In this document: positions 1 to 7,444 of the stretch, piece by piece | How the letters are laid out: every line of letters starts with the position of its first letter | How positions within the stretch are numbered: position 1 is the first letter of the stretch | NCBI GenBank assembly: GCA_003447535.1 | Contig: DLYY01000077.1 | Span: 1 to 11,440, forward strand | Length of the DNA: 11,440 nucleotides | Source of the DNA: Bacteroidota bacterium | GTDB lineage: Bacteria; Bacteroidota; Bacteroidia; Chitinophagales; UBA8649 | Direction of reading: 5' to 3' | Made by a program: the position numbers and the translations under genes | The notes under the pieces: model-generated | Told to the model about the DNA's origin: nothing | Database searches by the model: none | Seen by the model: the letters and a program-made list of their open reading frames with translations, nothing else

Positions 1-93
1 AGAAGCTTCGTCTTGTTTTCCCCAAGTGGCTCCTGTGCTTGTTCCGGAGTTAAGTTTACTTAGTCCGAGTTCATGTAAGAAATCCAAATTCAT
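1..93 (-). CDS. N-terminal fragment of a probable aldehyde dehydrogenase (ALDH7-like)
   Basis: An ATG at 91-93 on the minus strand opens a frame that stays open to the window edge for 31 codons. The peptide starts MNLDFLHELGL and contains LNSGTSTGATWG. An early 'LG(I/L)..N.GTSTG' segment is how I remember the N-terminus of Bacteroidota aldehyde dehydrogenases of the ALDH7 type (L-piperidine-6-carboxylate or aminoadipate-semialdehyde dehydrogenase, lysine catabolism, NAD-dependent, cytosolic). The catalytic Cys and Glu lie outside the window, so the assignment rests on this short stretch only. The start lies 12 bases beyond the stop of the giant adhesin gene, so read-through transcription is possible. 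A weak promoter-like match (GTG, 19-base spacer, TACCTTAG; -7-like part at 114-121) lies just upstream inside the adhesin gene, with one mismatch in each element. No clear Shine-Dalgarno sequence is visible. Confidence 0.5.
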   Translation of the reverse strand, partial: MNLDFLHELGLSKLNSGTSTGATWGKQDEAS

Positions 94-105
94 AGTGTGT
101 GCTTT

Positions 106-3100
106 CTAGCGTACTAAGGTAATGGTTCCTTTGAGGGTTTCACTACTCCCATCAAAGTAATTTACTTCAATGGTGTAAGCATAACTCCCGACGGAAGCCG
201 CCGTTCCATTGGGATAGCTTCCATTCCATGCATTTCTTGGATTATCGCAGTCTAAGGCATCAGGATCAGATGGACCATTTTCTTGTGCTTTGTTTTCAAA
301 AACTCTGTTACCCCATCGGTCATATATAGTTACGTGGCTTGTCAAACAACCTTGAATATTGTATTCAAAGTATTCATTGAGACAACGGCCATCTGCGTTT
401 CCTGGGCTAAATGCAGTGGGTATATAGGCCAAGGCTTCTTCATTAACTACAAGTTCCAACGTGTCGTAAAATGGGCAACCATCTTCATAGACTACGACGC
501 TTAGTATATCATCTTCTGTGGCTATGATAAATGGATTCGAACAAGAAGCGGCGTCAAGACAGGCAGCCGTATCGATGGCTCCCTCTTGACCTTCATCTGC
601 TGGATCCCAAACATAGGAGGTAATAACACCACTTGATGTAAAGAGATTCACGCCTAAGTTGATTTGCTCTCCGCGTACCGCGGTAACTATGTCAGTGCGG
701 GTCTCTCCTGAGGAGTTGGTGCCGTACATTTCTATGGAAAGGGTAGAGAGAGGATCAATGGTGAATGTTCCGTATTCCGTACAGCGGAAAACATCTTCGA
801 CATACACCGTGTATACTCCAGGTCCCAAATCTGTAAAGACGGAATCATCTTGAGCAAATCCATTGAGTTCGTAGACAAAAGGTCCTGTTCCTCCAATTGC
901 CGAAACTGTGACTACACCATCATTACCATTGAGACAAGTTGCGCCCTCAGTGGTGAATATGAGTTCTATGGAATCCGGTTCACTTAGATAAATCGAATCC
1001 TCGGCTATACAACCATTAGCATCAGATGCAATGGCTACATAAGTTGAGTCTCCTGATAGATTGTTTGCAATAAGTCCGTTGACTCCATGATTCCAGATTA
1101 GGCTGTAAGGGGATATTCCTCCACCAACTTGTGCTACGGCAATTCCATCATCACTACCGAAGCAAGTTGGTGAAGTTGCTGAAATAGATACCACTAATGA
1201 ATCCGGCTCGTCGATAACTGCTGACGCACTGTCTGCACAATTATTCGCATCGAGAACATAAAGGGTATATGTATTAGGTCCTAAATCAATCAAAGAACTT
1301 TGATTGCTAGACGTATTAGACCAGTTGATTTGGTAGGGTTGTGTCCCGCCTTCGATGAGGGCATCAATACTCCCATCTGCCTGCCCGTAGCACACCACAT
1401 CGGTTGCGTTAACAATCGTTGCCGTGAGTGGAGCACTTGGCTGATCAATAAGTCCTGATAGTGGTAGAAGACATCCATTACGATCAATGACTAAGACATT
1501 GAGGACTCCTGCTCCAAGACTAATCGCTTGATTCGTTCCTGTACTTTGATTAGACCATTGATAGCTATAGGGTGTTGTTCCTCCAGAAACAGTTGCTAGA
1601 GCACTTCCTGTTTGATCACCATAACATGCAACATCGGTTGTTGACATCGAGCCGCTGAGTGGGGCTAATGGACCATTGATTTGAGCAGAATCCTGAATAG
1701 AACAACCATTTCCATCAGCAATTGTAACATAGTATGCTCCAACAGGTATACTAATGAGATCTTCAGTCGTGGCAACTAAACCATGATCACTCGTCCAATC
1801 AAACAAGTAAGGCCCCGTTCCTCCATTTACGGATAAGTCGATAGAAGCTGATGAGTCACCAAAACAAAGTACATCCTCTGAACTTGAAATGTAGGCGGAG
1901 AGCTCAGGTGGATTATAGAGTGTGGCAGAGTTTGATGCTTGGCAACCACTGAAGTCACTGACTACAACAGTATACGTTCCAAAACCAAGGGCTGTTTGGT
2001 CTTCCACGAGGCTTCCATTAGACCAAGAGAAGGAATATGGTGTTGTCCCTCCACTTGCTGTAACGTGAATTGTACCATCTGTCCCATTATGGCATAATGG
2101 ATTTTGTAACGAGTCGATAGAAACCTGAACAGGTGTTGCATCATTAACAAAAGCCGTAATTGAAGCAGAGCATGCCGCAGGATCTCGCACCAATATAGTA
2201 TAGTTTCCTGGGGTCAATCCAGAGAATACTCCAGTGCTTTGATTGGTGATTCCACCATCAATTGAATAGGTATATGGGCCTGATCCACCGGTTGCAGTAG
2301 CGATAACTTGACCGTCTGCAAATCCACTACAAGATATTCCTGCTGCCGTATCTAAGGAAACGGTTAATGCGTAGGATGGGGTTATGGTTTCATCACGCGT
2401 GGTGAAACATCCATTAGCGTCGAGGGCATTAAGCGTGTAAGTTCCTGTATCAAGACCTGTAAAAATTCCGTTACCCTGATATGCATTAGGCAATAGGGCA
2501 AACTGATATGGCGAAGTTCCGCCTGCACCGACAGCAGTAATACTTCCATCTGATCCCATTGCACAGCTGGCATCTATGACGGTGGTACTTATGATAAAGG
2601 GATTTGAGGGTTGATTTATCGTCACGGCTAGTGAGGTTTGGCAACCATTGGCATCCCCAGCAGTAAACGTATAGCTGCCAGCTATGAGATTGGATAAGTC
2701 TTCAGTATTTCCTACAGAGCTGCCTCCAAGTTGCCAATCATAGGTATAAAGTGGGCTTCCTCCAGCAATATTGACATCTGCACTTCCAGTATTCCCATTG
2801 AAACAATCTACATCTTGTTTGTTATTTAGAGAAACGATTAATGGGGAAGGATGGGATAAGGTTGTTGAGGCATTTCCGCTACATCCATTGGCATCGGTCA
2901 CAATAAGATTATACGCTCCAGAGGATGCATTTAACAATGTGTCATTTGAACTTCCGTCTGACCAATCATACGTGAAAGGACCACTCCCATTCATAATGAT
3001 AGGGTAGGCCTCTCCGTCAGTAAAACCAAAACATGACGGGAATTTTACAGAGTCAATCATCACCACTAATGGGCTTCCTGTACCAATAGATGCTACAGTT

Positions 3101-6100
3101 GACGCAGAACATCCATTGATATCTTCGACAAGAATGTTGTATACTCCGGCATTGAGTCCCGTAAAGATTGAATCAGTTTGTAGCGTCACTCCGCCATCCA
3201 ACGAGAAGGTGTAGGGAGATACACCACCATTAACCGATAATTGGATGCGTCCGTTGGCTTGGCCTGCACAAGATGCATTGCCCACGGAATCAACATTCAC
3301 AAGAAGGCCATAGTCATCGGTTAGGGTGTCAAGTACAATCGCAGTGCATCCTCGGCTATCTAAAATTTCAATAGAATAGTTTCCGGCCACCAAGCCATTA
3401 AACGTACCATTTGGTTGATAGGCGTTTCCATTTAAGGAGAACTGGTAAGGTCCAGTTCCTCCAGTGGGCGATACAGTGATACTGCCATTTACAGACGTTG
3501 CACAACTTGGATTCGTGGAAGTCGTCGAGCCAGAAAGAGGGCTTGGTTCATTGATAACTACAGGATTCAAGGCATAACTTGCTTGACATCCACCTATATT
3601 TCCCACAACAACATTGTAATTGCCAGCTGATAACCCAGTGAAATTTGGATTCGCAGAAAGAGTCACACCACTATCGATGGAGTAGAGCACAGCGTTGATG
3701 GCAGCAATATTTATACTTCCCGTACTATTGCCATTACAGTCAACGTCGATAGCAGTCACCGCACTTATTCCAGGAATTGGCTTAAAGACTAAATAGGCTT
3801 CATTACTGATAACAACACATGGTCCACTCGATACAATTCGTCGGAAGACAGTATTTGTTATGTAAGAAGACATATCTAAATCCCTATTGTCGGAGTTTGG
3901 AATATCTGTAAAGACAGAAGAAGAGCTAGATCGAGCTTGCCAGAGATAAGTATAGCTTCCATTCCCCAGGGTCGGTTGATCACCGATAAGTGTACCTGCT
4001 GTTACACCGGCACAAATCGTATCTCCTGCTGCAATATTGTTGGTCGGTGAATTCACTACATTGATGACAATGATTGAGGAGGTATCATTGGTGCACACTC
4101 CATTAGAGGTAATCACCCGGACATAGGAAGTCGCGGACATAGCGCCTAATGTTGATCCAGATACCGAGCTTAATCCACTACCGAAGGCTATGGGTGTCGC
4201 AAAAGAAAGTTGGGTATCAATTTCCCAAAACTCTATAGCCCCTAATGTTCCCGAGATACTCACGGCACTTGGTACATCACCTTCACATATTGTTTGATTG
4301 GATGACATTGTTCCTGCCAAAGGACTAGCTGTTACGGTAACTGTTTTTGAGGTAGTTGTAATTGAGTTACATGGTGCATTGCCAAGTACGGCGCGGAAAT
4401 AAAATACAGAGTCAGTAGCACTTGTGTTGGTGAGTCTTGGTGTTAGAAGCACCGAGTTGTTTCCATTGACTACTGGAGTAAAGTTGGTGTTGTCTGTTGA
4501 AATTTCCCATTGTATGCTGCCTATTGGCGAAACAAGGCCTAATGCCGTCGAATCTCCAGAGCATATCACAGGATCCTGCACTTCTATGGTCACATAGGAA
4601 GGTTGAGGATTCACAGTTATGCTGTACGGAAGAGTAGTTTGAGGGGAACAAACACCATTAGAAACCTGTGCACGATACATGTAAACTCCTGCATTGAGAA
4701 TTACAGGGGGGTCATAGGCTGCACTTCCAGATGATCCGGCTAATGGCGCGTAGGAAGCGCCGCCATCTGTGGATACTTCCCAGAAATCAACGCTACCATT
4801 ACTTCCAATAAGCGCTAAAGGCAGTGGATCATCTCCCTGACACAGGGTAGTCTGACTACCAAAAATACTTCCTGTTACAGATACTGGATCAACCACTACC
4901 GTTACCGGCATACATGCACTTGAATAGCCACATGTGCTTCCAGAGTACCAACGTGCAAAATAGGTGGTCGTAGTATTCGGCGAGGGTATTAATATAGGGT
5001 CGCCATTAAGCGCAATGGCGATAGGCCCCGAAGAGGCACAAGCCCCACTAAACCAGTGAACCTCTTCACCGCTTCCGCCTGTGGCAACCAGCGTTATTGA
5101 TCCGAAATCATTAGCACAAACTCGATTTGGTGTTGCCGTGGCAGCTGTCGGGTTTTCTGGAGGATCACATACACAGACCTCGACTTGGTAGCTATTGACA
5201 CAGAGAGGATCCCCACCTGTATTATCTCCAATCCATAATGACCAAGGTCCAAAAGGCGAACCTCCATTGCAGTTGTCCAAGTTGCCGGCAGGATTATAAG
5301 TGCCTGCAGCGGGTGTACCTGTAATAATGTTGGTTGATGATTCATTAAAGACTGTGGTTACAAAACCAATATCTGCACCTCCTGAAAAACTTCCATCGAT
5401 CAAGCTGGTGTTGGAACAAGCCGTAGATGGTCCTCGCAACTCCATAAAAGTCTCTTGGTGAAATGCGCTGCCTGGTTGCTGAGAAGCACAACTTCCATCC
5501 GTTTTTGTCCAAGTAACCGATACATTGACATCAGTGATTAAACTGTTATTAGCAAATCCCGAGTTCAAGGTGTTAAAGGTTACAGGTATAAGGTTTTGTG
5601 ATGCACCATCGACACTTTGTACACCCGGGAGTGGGGCAATTTCTGTGTGGCAGTTTGGTGCACATCCAATAACGTTTACATCAACTTCCTGATAACAATT
5701 TGATCGTATTCCTCCGTTTGTAGTGTACACTCGATAAGTGGTTAATACCGTTGGAGTGACTATGATGCTCTGCCCGCTCCCAATAAGAACTTCATTTCCA
5801 TTATTTACTTCATACCAATCGTAACCTCCTCCCTGAACAGCGCCTTCAGTAAAAAGGGTTACAACTTCTCCAGAGCACGCGGTTTGAGGACTCGCAGAAA
5901 TCGAGCTCGGTCTTGGAGAGGTCCATCGCGTTCGAATTTCTGCACCTGGCGCTGCACTACCTCCTGCTATGTATTGGCTTAAGTTATTGCTGTTAGGAGG
6001 ACCAATAGCTCGGTAGTTAATATTATTTGAGTAAATCTCATCACGATACCTTTCATCAGGAGAAAAAAGGCAGGTAAAAGAATTTGAGTTGTAGTCACAC

Positions 6101-6507
6101 GTACTCCCGGTGCTACAATCATCTCCCCAATAACGGCCTCTAAGGCTTAAGAATTCAGGCACATCAGCAGCCAAGTTGCTCCCATTTACACCATAAGAGT
6201 TGTTGAAAAGCGTACGGTCGGCATGGTTTAACCAACCGGCTAAAACAATCCCGAGGCCATCGGTGGTAATGCAGCCGCTAGATCTCCAATCTTGTGCATC
6301 GAGGTCGGCAAGATCTCGACCATACCAATACCATACGTGCTCATCATTTCCATCGATAACAAAGAATTCATTGTCTTCTGATGAAGAAATGTAGGAGCGC
6401 TCTACAACCATTTCGATGTTCATACAGCCATCTCCTAGAGTTTGGGCTATTCCCGCATATCCCACCAAAAGGATGAAGGCTAGCGCTATAACAATTCTTG
6501 ATTTCAT
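106..6507 (-). CDS. giant secreted adhesin-like protein with Ig-like, P-domain-like and SprB repeats and a CHU_C (T9SS type B) sorting domain
   Basis: This 2133-residue protein is probably exported by Sec and the type IX secretion system and held at the cell surface. The ATG at 6507 is chosen because it starts a clean signal peptide (MKSRIVIALAFILL, ending GIAQ at residue 22); an in-frame ATG at 6552 would add 15 residues and overlap the upstream gene. In order: unrecognised Cys/Trp-rich domain (about 23-200), one Ig-like unit (200-283), a proprotein-convertase P-domain-like module (287-446), five Ig/PKD-like units (448-912), thirteen SprB-type repeats (913-1921), a PKD-like stretch (1922-2026), and CHU_C (2027-2133) with IPTAFSPGNADG, IYDRWGNRVFE and a terminal KGTITLVR. 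SprB repeats are known from the Flavobacterium gliding adhesin, but many such proteins have no role in motility. No enzyme active site was recognised. It follows the 278-residue secreted-protein gene by 25 bases and is probably in its operon. Adhesion or surface-binding function is inferred from architecture only. Confidence 0.9.
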   Translation of the reverse strand: MKSRIVIALAFILLVGYAGIAQTLGDGCMNIEMVVERSYISSSEDNEFFVIDGNDEHVWYWYGRDLADLDAQDWRSSGCITTDGLGIVLAGWLNHADRTLFNNSYGVNGSNLAADVPEFLSLRGRYWGDDCSTGSTCDYNSNSFTCLFSPDERYRDEIYSNNINYRAIGPPNSNNLSQYIAGGSAAPGAEIRTRWTSPRPSSISASPQTACSGEVVTLFTEGAVQGGGYDWYEVNNGNEVLIGSGQSIIVTPTVLTTYRVYTTNGGIRSNCYQEVDVNVIGCAPNCHTEIAPLPGVQSVDGASQNLIPVTFNTLNSGFANNSLITDVNVSVTWTKTDGSCASQQPGSAFHQETFMELRGPSTACSNTSLIDGSFSGGADIGFVTTVFNESSTNIITGTPAAGTYNPAGNLDNCNGGSPFGPWSLWIGDNTGGDPLCVNSYQVEVCVCDPPENPTAATATPNRVCANDFGSITLVATGGSGEEVHWFSGACASSGPIAIALNGDPILIPSPNTTTTYFARWYSGSTCGYSSACMPVTVVVDPVSVTGSIFGSQTTLCQGDDPLPLALIGSNGSVDFWEVSTDGGASYAPLAGSSGSAAYDPPVILNAGVYMYRAQVSNGVCSPQTTLPYSITVNPQPSYVTIEVQDPVICSGDSTALGLVSPIGSIQWEISTDNTNFTPVVNGNNSVLLTPRLTNTSATDSVFYFRAVLGNAPCNSITTTSKTVTVTASPLAGTMSSNQTICEGDVPSAVSISGTLGAIEFWEIDTQLSFATPIAFGSGLSSVSGSTLGAMSATSYVRVITSNGVCTNDTSSIIVINVVNSPTNNIAAGDTICAGVTAGTLIGDQPTLGNGSYTYLWQARSSSSSVFTDIPNSDNRDLDMSSYITNTVFRRIVSSGPCVVISNEAYLVFKPIPGISAVTAIDVDCNGNSTGSINIAAINAVLYSIDSGVTLSANPNFTGLSAGNYNVVVGNIGGCQASYALNPVVINEPSPLSGSTTSTNPSCATSVNGSITVSPTGGTGPYQFSLNGNAYQPNGTFNGLVAGNYSIEILDSRGCTAIVLDTLTDDYGLLVNVDSVGNASCAGQANGRIQLSVNGGVSPYTFSLDGGVTLQTDSIFTGLNAGVYNILVEDINGCSASTVASIGTGSPLVVMIDSVKFPSCFGFTDGEAYPIIMNGSGPFTYDWSDGSSNDTLLNASSGAYNLIVTDANGCSGNASTTLSHPSPLIVSLNNKQDVDCFNGNTGSADVNIAGGSPLYTYDWQLGGSSVGNTEDLSNLIAGSYTFTAGDANGCQTSLAVTINQPSNPFIISTTVIDASCAMGSDGSITAVGAGGTSPYQFALLPNAYQGNGIFTGLDTGTYTLNALDANGCFTTRDETITPSYALTVSLDTAAGISCSGFADGQVIATATGGSGPYTYSIDGGITNQSTGVFSGLTPGNYTILVRDPAACSASITAFVNDATPVQVSIDSLQNPLCHNGTDGTIHVTASGGTTPYSFSWSNGSLVEDQTALGFGTYTVVVSDFSGCQASNSATLYNPPELSAYISSSEDVLCFGDSSASIDLSVNGGTGPYLFDWTSDHGLVATTEDLISIPVGAYYVTIADGNGCSIQDSAQINGPLAPLSGSMSTTDVACYGDQTGSALATVSGGTTPYSYQWSNQSTGTNQAISLGAGVLNVLVIDRNGCLLPLSGLIDQPSAPLTATIVNATDVVCYGQADGSIDALIEGGTQPYQINWSNTSSNQSSLIDLGPNTYTLYVLDANNCADSASAVIDEPDSLVVSISATSPTCFGSDDGIAVAQVGGGISPYSLIWNHGVNGLIANNLSGDSTYVAIASDANGCIAEDSIYLSEPDSIELIFTTEGATCLNGNDGVVTVSAIGGTGPFVYELNGFAQDDSVFTDLGPGVYTVYVEDVFRCTEYGTFTIDPLSTLSIEMYGTNSSGETRTDIVTAVRGEQINLGVNLFTSSGVITSYVWDPADEGQEGAIDTAACLDAASCSNPFIIATEDDILSVVVYEDGCPFYDTLELVVNEEALAYIPTAFSPGNADGRCLNEYFEYNIQGCLTSHVTIYDRWGNRVFENKAQENGPSDPDALDCDNPRNAWNGSYPNGTAASVGSYAYTIEVNYFDGSSETLKGTITLVR
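745..3771 (-). repeat. array of thirteen SprB-type protein repeats, about 78 residues each
   Basis: Translation of this segment of the adhesin gene shows thirteen consecutive units averaging 77.6 residues. Each has an early Cys (for example DVDC, NPSC, DVAC), a central GG(T/S)xPY-like turn, and a late Cys in an NGC-like motif near a GxY strand. All thirteen units keep both cysteines, which suggests one disulfide per unit. Six units (1, 2, 3, 6, 7, 13) have a 'Y-S/L-DGG...F-GL' centre and seven (4, 5, 8-12) have a 'W-S/x-N' centre. DNA identity between units is modest: the longest recurring stretch I noticed is about 15 bases encoding GGTGP (for example at 881-895, 1811-1825, 3449-3463). The array therefore looks old rather than freshly amplified. 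Confidence 0.85.
1657..3534 (-). repeat. duplicated four-unit block within the SprB array
   Basis: Units 2-5 (2599-3534, 312 residues) and units 6-9 (1657-2598, 314 residues) match one another in order. Units 2 and 6 share PYQF, NAYQ-NG and F-GL. Units 3 and 7 share PYT(F/Y)S-DGG-T and a late CSAS. Units 4 and 8 share V--IDS---P-C, TDG and ATL--P. Units 5 and 9 share DV-CF, TEDL and D-NGC followed by IN-P. Resemblance at equal register is better than to neighbouring units, which points to a single duplication of a block of about 940 bases followed by divergence. Confidence 0.7.
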
Positions 6508-6532
6508 AGTGTGATTTGGTTCGGTTAGGATA

Positions 6533-7369
6533 TTATTGGTTCGAAATATCATCAGTTATGGATGCCGTTCTTTTGGCAAATTCCCTAAATGCCTTTTCAT
6601 TGAAATCCGCGGGGAATATTGGATAAAATCCATAGATCGATTCAAAGTGTTGGGGTTCATAAATAAAATACCAAGACTGAAGCGCTACTTCTTGTGTAAG
6701 TGATTCTTCATCGGTCGACGGAACTACTGAAATTGGCTTAGTCTCGTTGGGTAGCGCCTGCAAAAAGGCCGGTACCAGGATTACATCAAGATATTCTGTA
6801 TAATAGGGGTTTACCGCAATCATCTCTTCATGATTGATCAAGGATTCATATTCGTGGCCATAAAGAACTTGCCATCTTCGAATAGAGAATTCCACCTCAT
6901 CGTAATCTGCCTTTTCAAAAAAGGGAGCATGGGGAGCTAGATGGTTAATCTCTTCTTGGTCAAGACCACTAGATAATACCCATTCTAGCCAAGGATGCTT
7001 GGCGATCTTAGTTGGAGGAGTTAGGTGTAGAGAAGTCGAACCTACATTACAGTCCATTTCTTCCAAAATGGCCCAAAATTCTTTCACCTCCTCAGGATGT
7101 TGCTGCTCCCAGGTTTGCACTGCGTAGGCTAAAGATGTTTCGTCTGATGCACTCCGCCATGATGGAAGATTGGGGCAATACGATTCAAAGTCCGCCTGTT
7201 CTATTCCACAATGCCCAAGGAGACTCGTCCAATTATTTTTAGCTTCTTCAATGGGTTTATAATCGGGCGCTTGGTTGGGCTGCTCTATTTTTTGTGCATG
7301 CATGGAGGATGCGATGCATACTAGAAAAGCGAAAGCAGATGCTCTCAAACTCGTTCCAAAAGTTGACAT
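6533..7369 (-). CDS. secreted protein of unknown function with internal ~80-residue repeats
   Basis: I do not recognise this 278-residue protein. Its N-terminus is a convincing signal peptide (SLRASAFAFLVCIASSMHAQ, cleavage after residue 26), so the mature form is probably periplasmic, lipid-free and exported; no lipobox, no further membrane segment and no CHU_C or other T9SS C-terminal domain is visible. The mature part is acidic and Trp-rich. Residues 47-69 and 127-149 align without gaps (W, then G-(I/L)-(E/D)-Q eight residues on, then P-x-x-P), and each is followed by a helix-like stretch ending in W (W87, W166) and an acidic tail. A third, shorter copy of the second half surrounds W233. 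The gene lies 75 bases after the TonB receptor stop and 25 bases before the giant adhesin start, so a joint role at the envelope is plausible. The ATG at 7369 is the only start that includes the signal peptide's basic residue. Confidence 0.8.
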   Translation of the reverse strand: MSTFGTSLRASAFAFLVCIASSMHAQKIEQPNQAPDYKPIEEAKNNWTSLLGHCGIEQADFESYCPNLPSWRSASDETSLAYAVQTWEQQHPEEVKEFWAILEEMDCNVGSTSLHLTPPTKIAKHPWLEWVLSSGLDQEEINHLAPHAPFFEKADYDEVEFSIRRWQVLYGHEYESLINHEEMIAVNPYYTEYLDVILVPAFLQALPNETKPISVVPSTDEESLTQEVALQSWYFIYEPQHFESIYGFYPIFPADFNEKAFREFAKRTASITDDISNQ

Positions 7370-7387
7370 GTTTAGAGAATGTTTTGG

Positions 7388-7409
7388 TTCCTATTAAATA
7401 TAGTAGGAA
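7388..7409. promoter_or_regulatory. inverted repeat TTCCTA-N10-TAGGAA upstream of the 278-residue protein gene
   Basis: Perfect 6-base arms flank a 10-base AT-rich spacer in the 75-base gap between the TonB receptor stop and the next start. On the minus strand the spacer region contains TATATTTA (7395-7402), one base away from the Bacteroidota -7 consensus TAnnTTTG, but no good -33 TTG is placed at the expected distance. No T-run follows on either strand, so it does not look like an intrinsic terminator. The same arms occur upstream of pdhB. It may be an operator or promoter element; this is inference. Confidence 0.3.
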
Positions 7410-7444
7410 AAACTGTGCTATTCATATCTCTTGTACACAATTTA

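Noticed and set aside
745..3771. The repeat array considered as recent nucleotide-level tandem repeats or a phase-variable region.
   Set aside because: The repeats are clear in protein but only short stretches match in DNA, and the frame is uninterrupted, so slippage-based variation is not supported.
4412..5345. Other-frame open frames of 60-85 codons within the giant adhesin gene, for example at 4412-4651 and 5094-5345.
   Set aside because: They overlap in-frame domains of a clear coding sequence, have no start signals and no recognisable protein features.
6508..6552. An N-terminal extension of the giant adhesin starting at the ATG at 6552, overlapping the upstream gene by 20 bases.
   Set aside because: The added 15 residues (starting MIFRTNN) precede a complete signal peptide starting at 6507, so the shorter start explains the protein better and removes the overlap.
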